From an uncultured Prevotellaceae bacterium (GTDB taxonomy: Bacteria > Bacteroidota > Bacteroidia > Bacteroidales > Bacteroidaceae): a DNA stretch of 46,560 nt. The notes beneath the pieces are model-generated. The model did not search any database, was not told where the DNA came from, and was given only the letters and a program-made list of their open reading frames with translations. Location of the stretch: positions 1 to 46,560 of the forward strand of contig CAMWQU010000017.1 in the NCBI GenBank assembly GCA_947176535.1. Reading direction: 5' to 3'. Of the stretch, positions 16,292 through 24,728 are shown in pieces (position 1 is the first letter of the stretch; each line of letters opens with the position of its first letter). A program made the translations under genes and the position numbers.

Positions 16292-17941
16292 ATGGAAAAA
16301 AGTGCATTGCAGATTGCCCGTGCCGCCTATCAGCCCAAGTTGCCGAAGGCTTTGCAGGGCCCGGTGAAGGTGAAAGAGGGTGCTGCCACCCAGAGCGTGG
16401 GAAATCAGGACGAGATTAAGGCCCTGTTCCCCAACACATACGGCATGCCCGTGGTGGAATTTGTGTCCGCCGAGAGCGAGAACAAGGAAGCCGTGAATGT
16501 AGGTATCATCCTCAGCGGCGGTCAGGCCCCCGGTGGCCATAACGTCATCAGCGGTCTGTACGACGGCGTGAAGAGCCTGAACAAGGATAGCAAGCTCTAC
16601 GGTTTCCTCATGGGCCCCGGCGGTTTGGTGGACCACAAGTACGTGGAGTTTACCGACGAATTTATCGACGAGTACCGCAATACCGGCGGTTTCGACATCA
16701 TCGGCTCCGGCCGCACGAAACTCGAGAAAGAGGCTCAGTTTGAGAGCGGTATCGAGATTCTGCGCAAGCTGGGCATTAAGGCTCTGGTGATTATCGGCGG
16801 TGACGATTCCAACACCAATGCCTGCGTGCTGGCCGAATACTATGCCGCCAAGAACTACGGCGTGCAGGTAATCGGTTGCCCGAAGACCATCGACGGCGAC
16901 CTGAAGAACGAGCAGATTGAAACCTCTTTCGGTTTCGACACGGCCTGCAAGACCTATTCCGAACTGATTGGAAACATTCAGCGCGACTGTAACTCGGCCC
17001 GCAAATACTGGCACTTCATCAAGCTGATGGGCCGTAGTGCCTCTCACATCGCTCTGGAGTGCGCCCTGCAGACGCAACCCAACGTTTGCCTCATCAGTGA
17101 AGAGGTGGAGGCCAAGCAGATGTCGCTCGACGACGTAGTGGCCTACATTGCCAAGGCCGTGGCCGACCGTGCTGCTGACGGCAACAACTTCGGTACGGTG
17201 CTTATCCCCGAAGGCCTGATTGAGTTTATTCCCGCCATCAAGCGTCTGATTGCCCAGTTGAACGAGGTGCTGACCGACCCGACGACCGGCGAGCCGCGCG
17301 AATTTGCCAATGCCGACGAGCAGATTGCTTTCGTGAAGGGCAACATCACCGCAGAGAACCTCGCCGTACTGGAGAGTCTGCCCGCCGACGTGGCCCGTCA
17401 GCTCTGTCTCGACCGCGACCCGCACGGAAACGTACAGGTGAGCCTTATCGAGACGGAGAAGCTGCTCAGCCGCATGGTGGCCGCCAAGTTGGCAGAGTGG
17501 AAGAAGGAGGGTAAGTACAACGGCAAGTTCGGAACGCAGCACCACTTCTTTGGCTATGAGGGCCGTTGCGCCGCTCCGTCGAACTACGATGCTGACTACT
17601 GCTACAGTCTGGGCTACAACGCCAGCCGTCTGATTGCCAACGGCAAGACGGGATACATGAGTATCATCAAGAATACCACGGCACCGGCCGCCGAATGGAT
17701 TGCAGGCGGTGTGCCCATCACGATGATGATGAACATCGAGCGTCGCAACGGTGCCAACAAACCCGTTATCCGCAAGGCTTTGGTGGAACTGGAGGGGGCT
17801 CCCTTCAAGTATTTCGCTTCGAAGCGCGAACAGTGGGCTCGTGAGACAAGCTACGTTTATCCCGGCCCCATCCAGTACTTCGGTCCGACGGAAGTCTGCG
17901 ACCAGTGCACCAAGACACTGACGCTGGAACAGGGTAAATAA
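16292..17941 (+). CDS. pfp: Pyrophosphate--fructose 6-phosphate 1-phosphotransferase
   Basis: PPi-dependent phosphofructokinase catalyses the reversible phosphorylation of fructose 6-phosphate with pyrophosphate, in glycolysis and gluconeogenesis. At 549 residues it belongs to the long (clade II) form. Motifs are SGGQAPGGHN (75-84), IIGGDDSNTNA with the PPi-selective aspartate D172, PKTIDGDL (197-204) with the PPi-type lysine K198, and MGRSASHIALECAL (246-259). ATP-dependent enzymes have G at the D172 position. Codon use looks strongly biased (many GGC, AAG, CTG), in keeping with high expression. The GH25 gene follows 8 nt after the stop. Confidence 0.97.
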   Translation: MEKSALQIARAAYQPKLPKALQGPVKVKEGAATQSVGNQDEIKALFPNTYGMPVVEFVSAESENKEAVNVGIILSGGQAPGGHNVISGLYDGVKSLNKDSKLYGFLMGPGGLVDHKYVEFTDEFIDEYRNTGGFDIIGSGRTKLEKEAQFESGIEILRKLGIKALVIIGGDDSNTNACVLAEYYAAKNYGVQVIGCPKTIDGDLKNEQIETSFGFDTACKTYSELIGNIQRDCNSARKYWHFIKLMGRSASHIALECALQTQPNVCLISEEVEAKQMSLDDVVAYIAKAVADRAADGNNFGTVLIPEGLIEFIPAIKRLIAQLNEVLTDPTTGEPREFANADEQIAFVKGNITAENLAVLESLPADVARQLCLDRDPHGNVQVSLIETEKLLSRMVAAKLAEWKKEGKYNGKFGTQHHFFGYEGRCAAPSNYDADYCYSLGYNASRLIANGKTGYMSIIKNTTAPAAEWIAGGVPITMMMNIERRNGANKPVIRKALVELEGAPFKYFASKREQWARETSYVYPGPIQYFGPTEVCDQCTKTLTLEQGK

Positions 17942-17949
17942 ACTGAGCG

Positions 17950-18798
17950 TTGAATAAGAAGACAACACGCAGAACGACTGCAAAACGAAGCCGTCCGAGA
18001 CGCAAGGGCTCGGGCGGCTCTCGTCGTCGTTCGTGGCTGGGGCTGCTCGTGGGCGGCCTGTTGGTGGCGGGCGTGTACGTGGCCGTGTTGTATTACTTTT
18101 TTGTAACCCCGCTTTCCTTTCGCTGGAAGGCGATGTTCGGCACGCCCGATTACCCCTCGGGCTATGAGGTCATGGGCATCGACATCAGCCACTATCAGGC
18201 CTCCGTCGATTGGGACAGACTGCGCAATGCAAGCATAGGAAATCAGCCCGTAAGGTTCGTTATCGTCAAGGCTACGGAGGGGACGACCATCATAGACCGT
18301 AACTTTAATGACAACTTTTACAGGGCACGCAAAAACGACTTAGTACGAGGGGCTTATCATTTTTATATTCCGGACAGGGATATCACGAAGCAGGCGGAAT
18401 ATTTCCTGCATCAGGTGCACCTTGAGGAAGGCGACCTGCCTCCCATCCTTGACATAGAGAAGCGGGGAAAGAAACCGCTTGCGGAGTTTCAGAAAGACGT
18501 GTTGGTATGGCTGGACAAGGTGCAGGCAGCCTACGGCGTGGCCCCCATCATTTATACGGGAAAAAGTTTCAAGGAGACCTACCTGAACGCGCCTGCGTTT
18601 GATAACTATCCGCTTTGGATAGCTCACTATTATGAGAAAGAAATGAAGTACAAGGGCGACTGGGTGATGTGGCAGTACACCGATTGCGGACGTGTGGACG
18701 GCATCACGGGCTCGGTAGACCTCAATATTTTCAACGGCGACATGAAGGCCCTGACGGAGCTGACCCTGCACGCCGACTCAGAGCCGGCGGAGGAGTAG
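17950..18798 (+). CDS. Membrane-anchored GH25 muramidase (lysozyme)
   Basis: A 282-residue protein with a very basic N-terminus (MNKKTTRRTTAKRSRPRRKG), a transmembrane segment at about 28-52, and a periplasmic GH25 domain (about 72-275). Catalytic-site residues are D78 (MGIDISHYQ) and D168/E170 (PPILDIEK); the C-terminal WQYTDCGRVDGITGSVDLN block is characteristic. GH25 enzymes cleave the MurNAc-GlcNAc bond of peptidoglycan. The start must be TTG 17950: an in-frame TGA lies two codons upstream (17944-17946), and the next ATG would remove the membrane anchor. The gene begins 8 nt after pfp. Its 3' end overlaps prmA on the other strand by 21 nt. Confidence 0.9.
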   Translation: MNKKTTRRTTAKRSRPRRKGSGGSRRRSWLGLLVGGLLVAGVYVAVLYYFFVTPLSFRWKAMFGTPDYPSGYEVMGIDISHYQASVDWDRLRNASIGNQPVRFVIVKATEGTTIIDRNFNDNFYRARKNDLVRGAYHFYIPDRDITKQAEYFLHQVHLEEGDLPPILDIEKRGKKPLAEFQKDVLVWLDKVQAAYGVAPIIYTGKSFKETYLNAPAFDNYPLWIAHYYEKEMKYKGDWVMWQYTDCGRVDGITGSVDLNIFNGDMKALTELTLHADSEPAEE

Positions 18799-19623
18799 CA
18801 TGGCCCAGCCGTCCGCGGACTGTTGCAGTTCCGGGGAGAATCCCAAATCCTTTCCTTTTTCGATGAGCATCGGGGCATCCGCCTCATAGAATCCGCTCAA
18901 CAGCATCCGGCCGTCGGGCGTCAGCGCGCGGGCGAATCGTGGTATGTCGCTTAGCAGAATGTTGCGGTTGATGTTGGCGACGAGTAGGTCGTAGTCACCC
19001 TCCTGCGGCAGTACGCAGACATCGCCCTCACGGACGGTAAGGTTCTCGACTTGATTAAGTTGGGCGTTGATGTGTGTGTTCTCCACGCTCCACGAGTCGA
19101 TGTCGTAGCTGAAGATGTGTTGGGCACCGCGCAGTGCGCAGAGTATGCCCAGTACACCCGTTCCGCAGCCCGCGTCCACGATGCGCTTTCCCTGCAACGG
19201 GGTGTTGCACAGATGGTGCAGTATTTGGCGGGTAGTGGGGTGGGTGCCCGTTCCGAACGCCATGCGCGGATTGATGATGATGTCGTAGCGGCAGGGCGGA
19301 ACGTCCGTGTGCTTCGTGTCGTGTACGCAAAGCAGGTCGTTAATGACGATGGGGGCAAAACCCTCGTTTTCCCACGTCTGGTTCCAGTCCTCGTCGGGGG
19401 CTTCCTCCACGTGGTAGGAGACGGAGACCGCAGGAAAAATAAACTCTTCGACAAGGCCGCGCAACTCTTCTTCCTTGAAAAGCGATTGCTGGATGTAGGC
19501 TGTAAGTCCGTCTGCTGAGGGAGAAAAAGTCTCGAAACCGATGTCGGCCAGCAAGGCGGACAACACGTCACCGGCGTCTTCGCTGTACGGACTAAGGCTG
19601 AATTTTACTTCGTAGTATTTCAT
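18778..19623 (-). CDS. prmA: Ribosomal protein L11 methyltransferase
   Basis: PrmA trimethylates ribosomal protein L11 with S-adenosylmethionine. In 281 residues it has an N-terminal substrate-recognition domain (KYYEVKFSLSPYSEDAGDVLSALLADIGFETF reads like the family, in two parts) and a class I methyltransferase fold with IVDAGCGTGVLGILCAL as motif I and LLVANINRNILL as the NPPY-like block. The FGTGTHPTTRQIL segment before motif I is diagnostic. It converges on the GH25 gene with a 21-nt tail overlap, and its own -7 box lies 8 nt before the ATG. Confidence 0.95.
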   Translation of the reverse strand: MKYYEVKFSLSPYSEDAGDVLSALLADIGFETFSPSADGLTAYIQQSLFKEEELRGLVEEFIFPAVSVSYHVEEAPDEDWNQTWENEGFAPIVINDLLCVHDTKHTDVPPCRYDIIINPRMAFGTGTHPTTRQILHHLCNTPLQGKRIVDAGCGTGVLGILCALRGAQHIFSYDIDSWSVENTHINAQLNQVENLTVREGDVCVLPQEGDYDLLVANINRNILLSDIPRFARALTPDGRMLLSGFYEADAPMLIEKGKDLGFSPELQQSADGWAMLLLRRL

Positions 19624-19631
19624 AATGACGT

Positions 19632-19639
19632 CAAATGTA
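19632..19639 (-). promoter_or_regulatory. -7 box for prmA, very close to the start codon
   Basis: The reverse strand reads TACATTTG, then 8 nt, then ATG. With the usual distance from this box to +1, the leader would be about 5 nt or less. No -33 TTG at the usual spacing. Confidence 0.5.
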
Positions 19640-19743
19640 CGTAAAATTTCCGAGATTTCCGATACCGGTAAGCTAATAAAGCTAAAAAACTATAAAAATG
19701 GATATCGGGAGGGATTTCCCCCAAGAAAATGGGAGTATTCCCC

Positions 19744-19773
19744 TTGCATTGCCGTAAAAAGATGCTAAATTTG
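19744..19773 (+). promoter_or_regulatory. Promoter for the aromatic/SRG-rich protein gene
   Basis: TTG (19744-19746), 19 nt, TAAATTTG (19766-19773). A good Bacteroidota promoter, giving a leader of about 24 nt before ATG 19802. Confidence 0.75.
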
Positions 19774-19801
19774 CAGTAGATAAACTATAAAGCGTTCTAT
19801 T

Positions 19802-20848
19802 ATGAATACAAAATTATTCTTCGCAGGCCTTTTGCTTTCGCTGCCGCTTCTCGCTTCGGCACAGGACGATATGTATTTCGTGCCGAAGAAGAAAAGCAAG
19901 ACCGAAAAGGCACAACCGACAGCTACGAACACTGCCGCAACTGCCGTTCGTTCTTATCGCACGAACAGGGCTGTGGCCGACACGGCTGTTTACTATACGG
20001 GAAACTTACGGGATGTAGATGAGTACAATCGTCGCAGTACGACGTCCGGACGTAGGGTGACTGTCATTGCTGACACTGATACGTTCGAGGTGGATGCCAG
20101 TCGGCTGAGTGTGGACGAGAAGGGAAATTATATCCTGAAACCGGATTATGAAAGCGAGACGGAGGCCCCTCTGTACGACAATGACAGCGAGTTTGCCTAT
20201 TCGGCCCGTCTGGCTCGCTTCCATGGGGTAGGTTATCCTTATTACGACTGGTACGATCCTTGGTTTTATGACCCTTGGTATGGCCCTTGGCACTATACCG
20301 GATGGTACTATGATCCGTGGCATCATCACCATAGTTGGTATCTCGGTTGGGGAGGTTGCTCCCCTTGGTATGATCCGTGGTACTGCGGCCCCGGATGGCA
20401 TTATCCCGTTGGCGGTTGGCGTCCGGGAGGTACCATCGTGGCAAGCAACCGGCCGCACAGAGGTTTCAATGGCGGACGCGGCTACGGTCGGACGGGCTCC
20501 TCTTCGCGGGGACTGGCAGGCACGGGGCGCAATACGCTTACCTCAGGACGAGGCGGAAGCGTGACCTCCCGGAATACCACAACCGGACGTGGCACCAGTC
20601 GGTATGGTACGGGTTCTTCGTCCCGCGGATTCAGAGGAACTTCTTCGTCCTCGTCCGGCAGCCGTCCCACATCCTCGTCCTCTCGCGGAACCTATTCCGG
20701 CGGTTCGTCCCGCGGTAGCTATTCCGGAAGTTCTTCGTCCCGTGGCACGTTCTCGGGCGGTTCTTCCCGAGGAGGATTCTCTTCCGGAGGCAGCACCCGT
20801 GGTGGGGGGAGCATGGGAGGCGGTAGCAGTCGCGGCGGCCGCAGATAG
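19802..20848 (+). CDS. Secreted protein with aromatic DPW block and SRG-rich tail
   Basis: A 348-residue exported protein of unknown function. A signal peptide (MNTKLFFAGLLLSLPLLASA) is followed by a polar region with KKKSKTEK, a compact acidic segment (about 85-125), then a striking aromatic block around residues 138-205 built of DPW/YDPWY-like words with HHHH, and a C-terminal tail from about 215 made of short GSSSRG, SGGSSRG and RGG words. The tail is encoded by imperfect DNA repeats. I know of no catalytic motif. The composition suggests an adhesive, metal-binding or disordered surface protein; that is inference. It is probably co-transcribed with the FadL-like gene 30 nt downstream. Confidence 0.8.
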   Translation: MNTKLFFAGLLLSLPLLASAQDDMYFVPKKKSKTEKAQPTATNTAATAVRSYRTNRAVADTAVYYTGNLRDVDEYNRRSTTSGRRVTVIADTDTFEVDASRLSVDEKGNYILKPDYESETEAPLYDNDSEFAYSARLARFHGVGYPYYDWYDPWFYDPWYGPWHYTGWYYDPWHHHHSWYLGWGGCSPWYDPWYCGPGWHYPVGGWRPGGTIVASNRPHRGFNGGRGYGRTGSSSRGLAGTGRNTLTSGRGGSVTSRNTTTGRGTSRYGTGSSSRGFRGTSSSSSGSRPTSSSSRGTYSGGSSRGSYSGSSSSRGTFSGGSSRGGFSSGGSTRGGGSMGGGSSRGGRR

Positions 20849-20878
20849 TTTCAATCCTGTAATTCTAAATGCAAAGAT

Positions 20879-22477
20879 ATGAAGAAGCGTTATTCGTTGA
20901 TGGCCGTGTTGCTCATGGCAACCGCCATCGCTAAGGCACAAGATACTTACATGAACGATCGCCTGACGGCAACAGATGATATTGACGGAACGGCCCGTTT
21001 CGTAGGTATGGGCGGAGCCATGGGGGCTTTGGGAGCCGACCTTTCCGTTATCAGCAGCAACCCTGCGGGAATGGCTTTATTCCGTAAGAGCGATATTGGT
21101 ATGACTTTCGGCGCAGTTGTCCCGGGCAAGGCAAACGGCTGGAATAGCAACCACAACCGGACGTATGGTGAGAAACTGCCTCGTGGCAGTTTCGACCAGA
21201 TGGGATTTGTTTGGGCGGCGAACATAGATGGCCCGGTGCTGAAATACGTGACATTCTCTGCCAATTACCAGAAGAAAGCGAATTATAACTTGGGCTTCTA
21301 TGCCGATAACCTCAATCTGAATGGTCTTTCGCAGATGGATCAGGTGGCGGAACTCGTAACATACAATGAAAAAGAAGGTTATAATATGGACTATAATCTG
21401 GCAGGCTTTGCGAAAGATTGGAGCTATGTCGTTGAAACTAACGAAGGGTCAGGGCAATATGTCAATACCTATCGCGGAGAACGAAGCCGCTACACCCGTC
21501 ATCAGCGCGGCTCGTTGCAGGCTTTTGACCTTAATTTTGCTTTCAATCTGAACGACCGCATTTATACGGGACTTACGTTGGGTATTGATAACATAGACTT
21601 CCTATCATGGAGTGCCTATGAGGAAGAAAACGTAGACCCGAAAACAGGCGAATACGGCGATTATATGCTTTACAATGACCGTCAGATAGAAGGTAAGGGC
21701 TTTAATGTGAAGTGGGGATTGATAGCACGTCCGGTAGAGGGTTCGCCTTTCCGTTTGGGCTTGGCGGTGGAAACTCCGACGTGGTACCGTATAAGGAACA
21801 GCTCGCTATTCGACCTTTCGAATGACAAAGATGAGACATTGGAGAGCTACCTTGAATCAACCATCCGTACCCCTTGGCGCGCCCGTTTCAGCATGGGTTC
21901 TACCGTAGATAATGTATTGGCATGGGGAGTGGAATATGAATATGCGAATATGGCAAAGACCAAAGCCGGCTATCCGACATACTCGTATGCGGATTGGGAC
22001 GATTACCGTTCACTTTCCCAAAGCACCGCAGATGTGGCCATGAACCAACTGACGAAGGAAACGCTGAAAGGGCAGCATACTGTAAGAATCGGTTTGGAGG
22101 CGAAACCTACCTCCGCTCTTGCCCTGCGCGTCGGCTATAACTTTATCTCCAATCGTTACCGGAACAATCCCCGATTCGACCAATATATGCTTGACTCCCG
22201 CGCGATGGATTATATGACGAGCACGGACTATATGACACTGGGGGCAACGAATATCGTGACGTTTGGTCTCGGTTTCAGACACAAGGCTTTCTATGCTGAT
22301 TTGGCTTATAAGTATCGTATGCAGAATGGTAAGTTCTATGCTTTCGATACCGGTTTCACGTCTGAAGATACTCAGTTCTCGGCAGATAATCCCGAACTTA
22401 CAGGAGCCACGATATCTCCGGTGGATGTGGAGCTTAATCGCCATCAGGTGATGCTCTCCCTCGGTTTTAAGTTCTGA
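20879..22477 (+). CDS. OmpP1/FadL-like outer-membrane protein
   Basis: A 532-residue outer-membrane beta-barrel protein with signal peptide MKKRYSLMAVLLMATAIAKA. The N-terminus after cleavage (DDIDGTARFVGMGGAMGALGADLSVISSN in two parts, then PAGMALFRKSDIGMTF) is the hallmark of the OmpP1/FadL/TodX family, often labelled hemin receptor in Bacteroidota. The C-terminus ends HQVMLSLGFKF, with the terminal aromatic residue expected for barrel assembly. Family members transport hydrophobic compounds; the substrate here is unknown. A strong terminator follows at 22514-22564. Confidence 0.85.
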   Translation: MKKRYSLMAVLLMATAIAKAQDTYMNDRLTATDDIDGTARFVGMGGAMGALGADLSVISSNPAGMALFRKSDIGMTFGAVVPGKANGWNSNHNRTYGEKLPRGSFDQMGFVWAANIDGPVLKYVTFSANYQKKANYNLGFYADNLNLNGLSQMDQVAELVTYNEKEGYNMDYNLAGFAKDWSYVVETNEGSGQYVNTYRGERSRYTRHQRGSLQAFDLNFAFNLNDRIYTGLTLGIDNIDFLSWSAYEEENVDPKTGEYGDYMLYNDRQIEGKGFNVKWGLIARPVEGSPFRLGLAVETPTWYRIRNSSLFDLSNDKDETLESYLESTIRTPWRARFSMGSTVDNVLAWGVEYEYANMAKTKAGYPTYSYADWDDYRSLSQSTADVAMNQLTKETLKGQHTVRIGLEAKPTSALALRVGYNFISNRYRNNPRFDQYMLDSRAMDYMTSTDYMTLGATNIVTFGLGFRHKAFYADLAYKYRMQNGKFYAFDTGFTSEDTQFSADNPELTGATISPVDVELNRHQVMLSLGFKF

Positions 22478-22513
22478 AGCGAACCGCAATAGGCGAAATG
22501 TAACGGATAAAAC

Positions 22514-22564
22514 AAAAAAGCACCGCATGGTACTCGACTTGCGAATACCATGCGGTGCTTTTTT
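22514..22564. terminator. Bidirectional rho-independent terminator
   Basis: Arms 22514-22532 and 22546-22564 are perfect complements (core GCACCGCATGGTA) with a 13-nt loop, flanked by A-runs on the left and T-runs on the right, so it serves both the FadL-like gene and the converging Nudix operon. It is a single ordinary hairpin, unlike the tandem arrays. Confidence 0.9.
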
Positions 22565-22589
22565 TGTGACTGTTTGTTAAGGGATTGCT

Positions 22590-23135
22590 TTATAGCTTTT
22601 CCGAGAAGTATTTCCACAGCGGGGCGGCCATCAAGGCTTGGTGGATTTCACCCTGCCGGAGCAACTTTAGAACTTCGTCCTGCTCCATTTCGTAAACGGC
22701 TATATCTTCCGTTTGCTCCAAATGCTGGGTGTCAGTTTTTTCCACTCCGACGGCCAGAAACGTATGGCTCACGTTGGTGCACGCACCGGGGTTGGGGCAA
22801 AGCGTCATGAAGTGCGTCCATTCGCCGCCGGTATATCCGGTCTCTTCGTAAAGCTCGCGTCGGGCCGCCTGTACGGGTTCTTCATTCTCCTCTACAACTC
22901 CGGCTGGCAGTTCGTAAGCCACTAATTTACGGGCGTGGCGATATTGCCGTTCGAGAATCATTTTCCCCTCCTTGGTCAGGGCAATGATGTTTATCCAATC
23001 GGGATATTCCAATACGTAATACTCCTGCATTTCCACACCGCTGGGCAAGCGCACGTGATCGCGCCGTGCCGTCATCCACGGGCGGCGTATCAGGTACTCG
23101 CTGTCCAGCGTTTCCCATTTCTGAATATCTTTCAT
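22590..23135 (-). CDS. Nudix hydrolase, ADP-ribose pyrophosphatase type
   Basis: A 181-residue Nudix protein that probably hydrolyses ADP-ribose or a similar nucleoside diphosphate sugar. The Nudix box starts at GVVEENEEPVQAARRELYEE (residues 79-98) and continues TGYTGG. The preceding RQYRHARKLVAYELPAG is the substrate-loop pattern of the ADPRase group. It is the last gene of a reverse run with the FHA and SPOR genes, 22 nt after the FHA gene. Confidence 0.9.
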   Translation of the reverse strand: MKDIQKWETLDSEYLIRRPWMTARRDHVRLPSGVEMQEYYVLEYPDWINIIALTKEGKMILERQYRHARKLVAYELPAGVVEENEEPVQAARRELYEETGYTGGEWTHFMTLCPNPGACTNVSHTFLAVGVEKTDTQHLEQTEDIAVYEMEQDEVLKLLRQGEIHQALMAAPLWKYFSEKL

Positions 23136-23157
23136 GATTGTAGTTCCGTTTTCCCTT

Positions 23158-23691
23158 TTATACTTCTGTGCTGTCGGCCACGTGCAGAATGAGCGTCGTG
23201 GCCCCGATGGTGACGATGCTGCCCTCCGACAAGCGGATGCGATCCTGGTCGCGCAGCAGTCCGTTCATGTAGAACGTTCCCGTATTCGAGGGAGCGTCGC
23301 GCAGAATGTATTGCAACCGGCCCTGTTTGTTGCGTTGTATGCGGATGATGCAGTGTTTGGTGTCTACACTTGGGTCGGCGGTCTCGATGGGAGTATTGAT
23401 GTCCGTACCACGGACGTAGCGTCCGATGACGTTGTCGCCCATCTTGAGCGGAATCACCTGTTTGTAGTGAAACACGTTCTCGACGACAACGATGCTTCCG
23501 CATTCCCGGTCGTTCTCATGCTCGTCGAGGAACTTTTCCTCGTGTTGCTCCTTTAGTTTACTTGTGCCGATGCGTATTCCGAACTGCTTCTGGCATACCG
23601 GACAGACGAACACCAACTGTTGGCCGTTGCTGTACTGTGTCTCGTCAAAAGTGATATAATTGTCGCATTTGGGACAGCGAACCCTTTTCAT
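23158..23691 (-). CDS. Zinc-ribbon plus FHA domain protein
   Basis: A 177-residue cytosolic protein. The N-terminus has two CxxC knuckles, RCPKCDNYITF and FVCPVCQKQFG (residues 5-39), typical of an MJ0042-like zinc ribbon. A forkhead-associated domain covers about 75-172: VIGRYVRGTDIN, then DTKHCIIRI in place of the usual SRxHA, then NTGTFYMNGLLRDQDRIRL and IVTIGATTLIL. FHA domains bind phosphothreonine peptides, so a serine/threonine kinase partner would be expected, but none is in the window. The replacement of the canonical SR by DTK may weaken classical phosphate binding. It lies 55 nt downstream of the SPOR protein gene. Confidence 0.85.
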   Translation of the reverse strand: MKRVRCPKCDNYITFDETQYSNGQQLVFVCPVCQKQFGIRIGTSKLKEQHEEKFLDEHENDRECGSIVVVENVFHYKQVIPLKMGDNVIGRYVRGTDINTPIETADPSVDTKHCIIRIQRNKQGRLQYILRDAPSNTGTFYMNGLLRDQDRIRLSEGSIVTIGATTLILHVADSTEV

Positions 23692-23746
23692 ACGTCTTGC
23701 AGGGGATTAGATGTGAAAAAATGAAGCCGGCAGCCGGCGGAGTCGG

Positions 23747-24724
23747 TCAGGGGATGCGGTAAACCCATGCCTTCGGGTACTTATCGCTGCTCTTCCGCAT
23801 TTCGCGGAGGGCGGAATAAGCCTCTCCTTCCGTCTCGTAGCTTCCTACCACCACGCGCAACATCTCTCCGCTTGTCATGACGCGGGCATTTTCCAAGCCG
23901 CGTTGAGAAAGGGTAGAGACGTATTTTTCGGCATTGTCCGGAGAGATGGAACAAGCCATCACGATGCAGTATTTTCCGTTCTCCGAGGGAGTTTCGATTT
24001 TTACCGGTGCTACGACGGGAGCCACCTTTACGGGTGCTTTCTTGACGACAACGGGCGTTTCAGGCTCTATGACATTCTGCCGGGGAGATAGGCCGGTCGG
24101 CATAAGCAACTCTCTGAGACTGCTTTTCAATTCCAGATTGTTGTTCCGGACAGGCAAGTTAAAGACCGTGAACAGCAGTATGGCGGTGCAAGCCACTGCC
24201 ACGAAATTGGCGATGCGTCGGTTGATGCGGATGGTAATCGCCTTGTCGTCAGCCTCCATCGAAGCGGCCAACGGAATAATCCGGGCTTGCTTCTGCTGTG
24301 CAGGCTGCAACTCGCCGAAGTGGAACGCATCCAGTCCGTAATATTCGGGTGTCGTGACGCCGGATTCCTGCGGAGTGAACAGCAGTGTGTGGTCGTCCTC
24401 GAGGGTGAACGTACCCAACGCGCCAAAGTCGGCGAAGCCGTTGTCTTCCAGGCCCTGCATGAACTCGGTTGTCCATGCGCCCAAACGCTGGGCGGCCTGT
24501 TCGCGGGTGCAGGCGTGTATCTTCTCTATAGAATCGACCAACAGATTGTCGTCCGAGGTGAGTTCCGTATTGAAACGCACTGAACGATAGGGAGGAAGAA
24601 AGATTTCTTCGTCCTCGTTTCTACGGGCGTTCACCTTTTGCACAATGAACGTTCCCAATCCGGGCATAACTACGTAGTCGTGACTAAGTAGCAGGTACTC
24701 GATGAAAGTGGGAAGCTGATTCAT
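23747..24724 (-). CDS. HU-CCDC81-like / transmembrane / SPOR protein
   Basis: A 325-residue bitopic membrane protein. Residues 1-130 match the paired prokaryotic HU-CCDC81 domains (FIEYLLLSHDYVVMPGLGTF is the signature), which are related to the DNA-binding HU fold. A transmembrane segment (about 172-191, after RRIAN) leads to a periplasmic linker rich in Pro, Val and Lys, and a SPOR domain (about 246-325, KYCIVMACSISPDNAEKYVS to YPKAWVYRIP). SPOR domains bind peptidoglycan strands lacking stem peptides, which occur at division sites. The protein therefore links an HU-like cytosolic domain to the septal wall. Whether the HU-like part binds DNA is not known. Its -7 box nearly touches the ATG. 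Confidence 0.88.
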   Translation of the reverse strand: MNQLPTFIEYLLLSHDYVVMPGLGTFIVQKVNARRNEDEEIFLPPYRSVRFNTELTSDDNLLVDSIEKIHACTREQAAQRLGAWTTEFMQGLEDNGFADFGALGTFTLEDDHTLLFTPQESGVTTPEYYGLDAFHFGELQPAQQKQARIIPLAASMEADDKAITIRINRRIANFVAVACTAILLFTVFNLPVRNNNLELKSSLRELLMPTGLSPRQNVIEPETPVVVKKAPVKVAPVVAPVKIETPSENGKYCIVMACSISPDNAEKYVSTLSQRGLENARVMTSGEMLRVVVGSYETEGEAYSALREMRKSSDKYPKAWVYRIP

Positions 24725-24728
24725 ACTG

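Noticed and set aside
15896..17983. A 695-codon open frame on the reverse strand opposite pfp
   Set aside because: It lies opposite a certain gene with all catalytic motifs, its protein is His/Val/Gly-rich without any motif, and it runs through array 2; it comes from the biased codon use of pfp.
20482..20845. Coding minisatellite as a mobile or regulatory repeat
   Set aside because: The DNA repeats are imperfect and in frame, explained by the SRG-rich protein tail.
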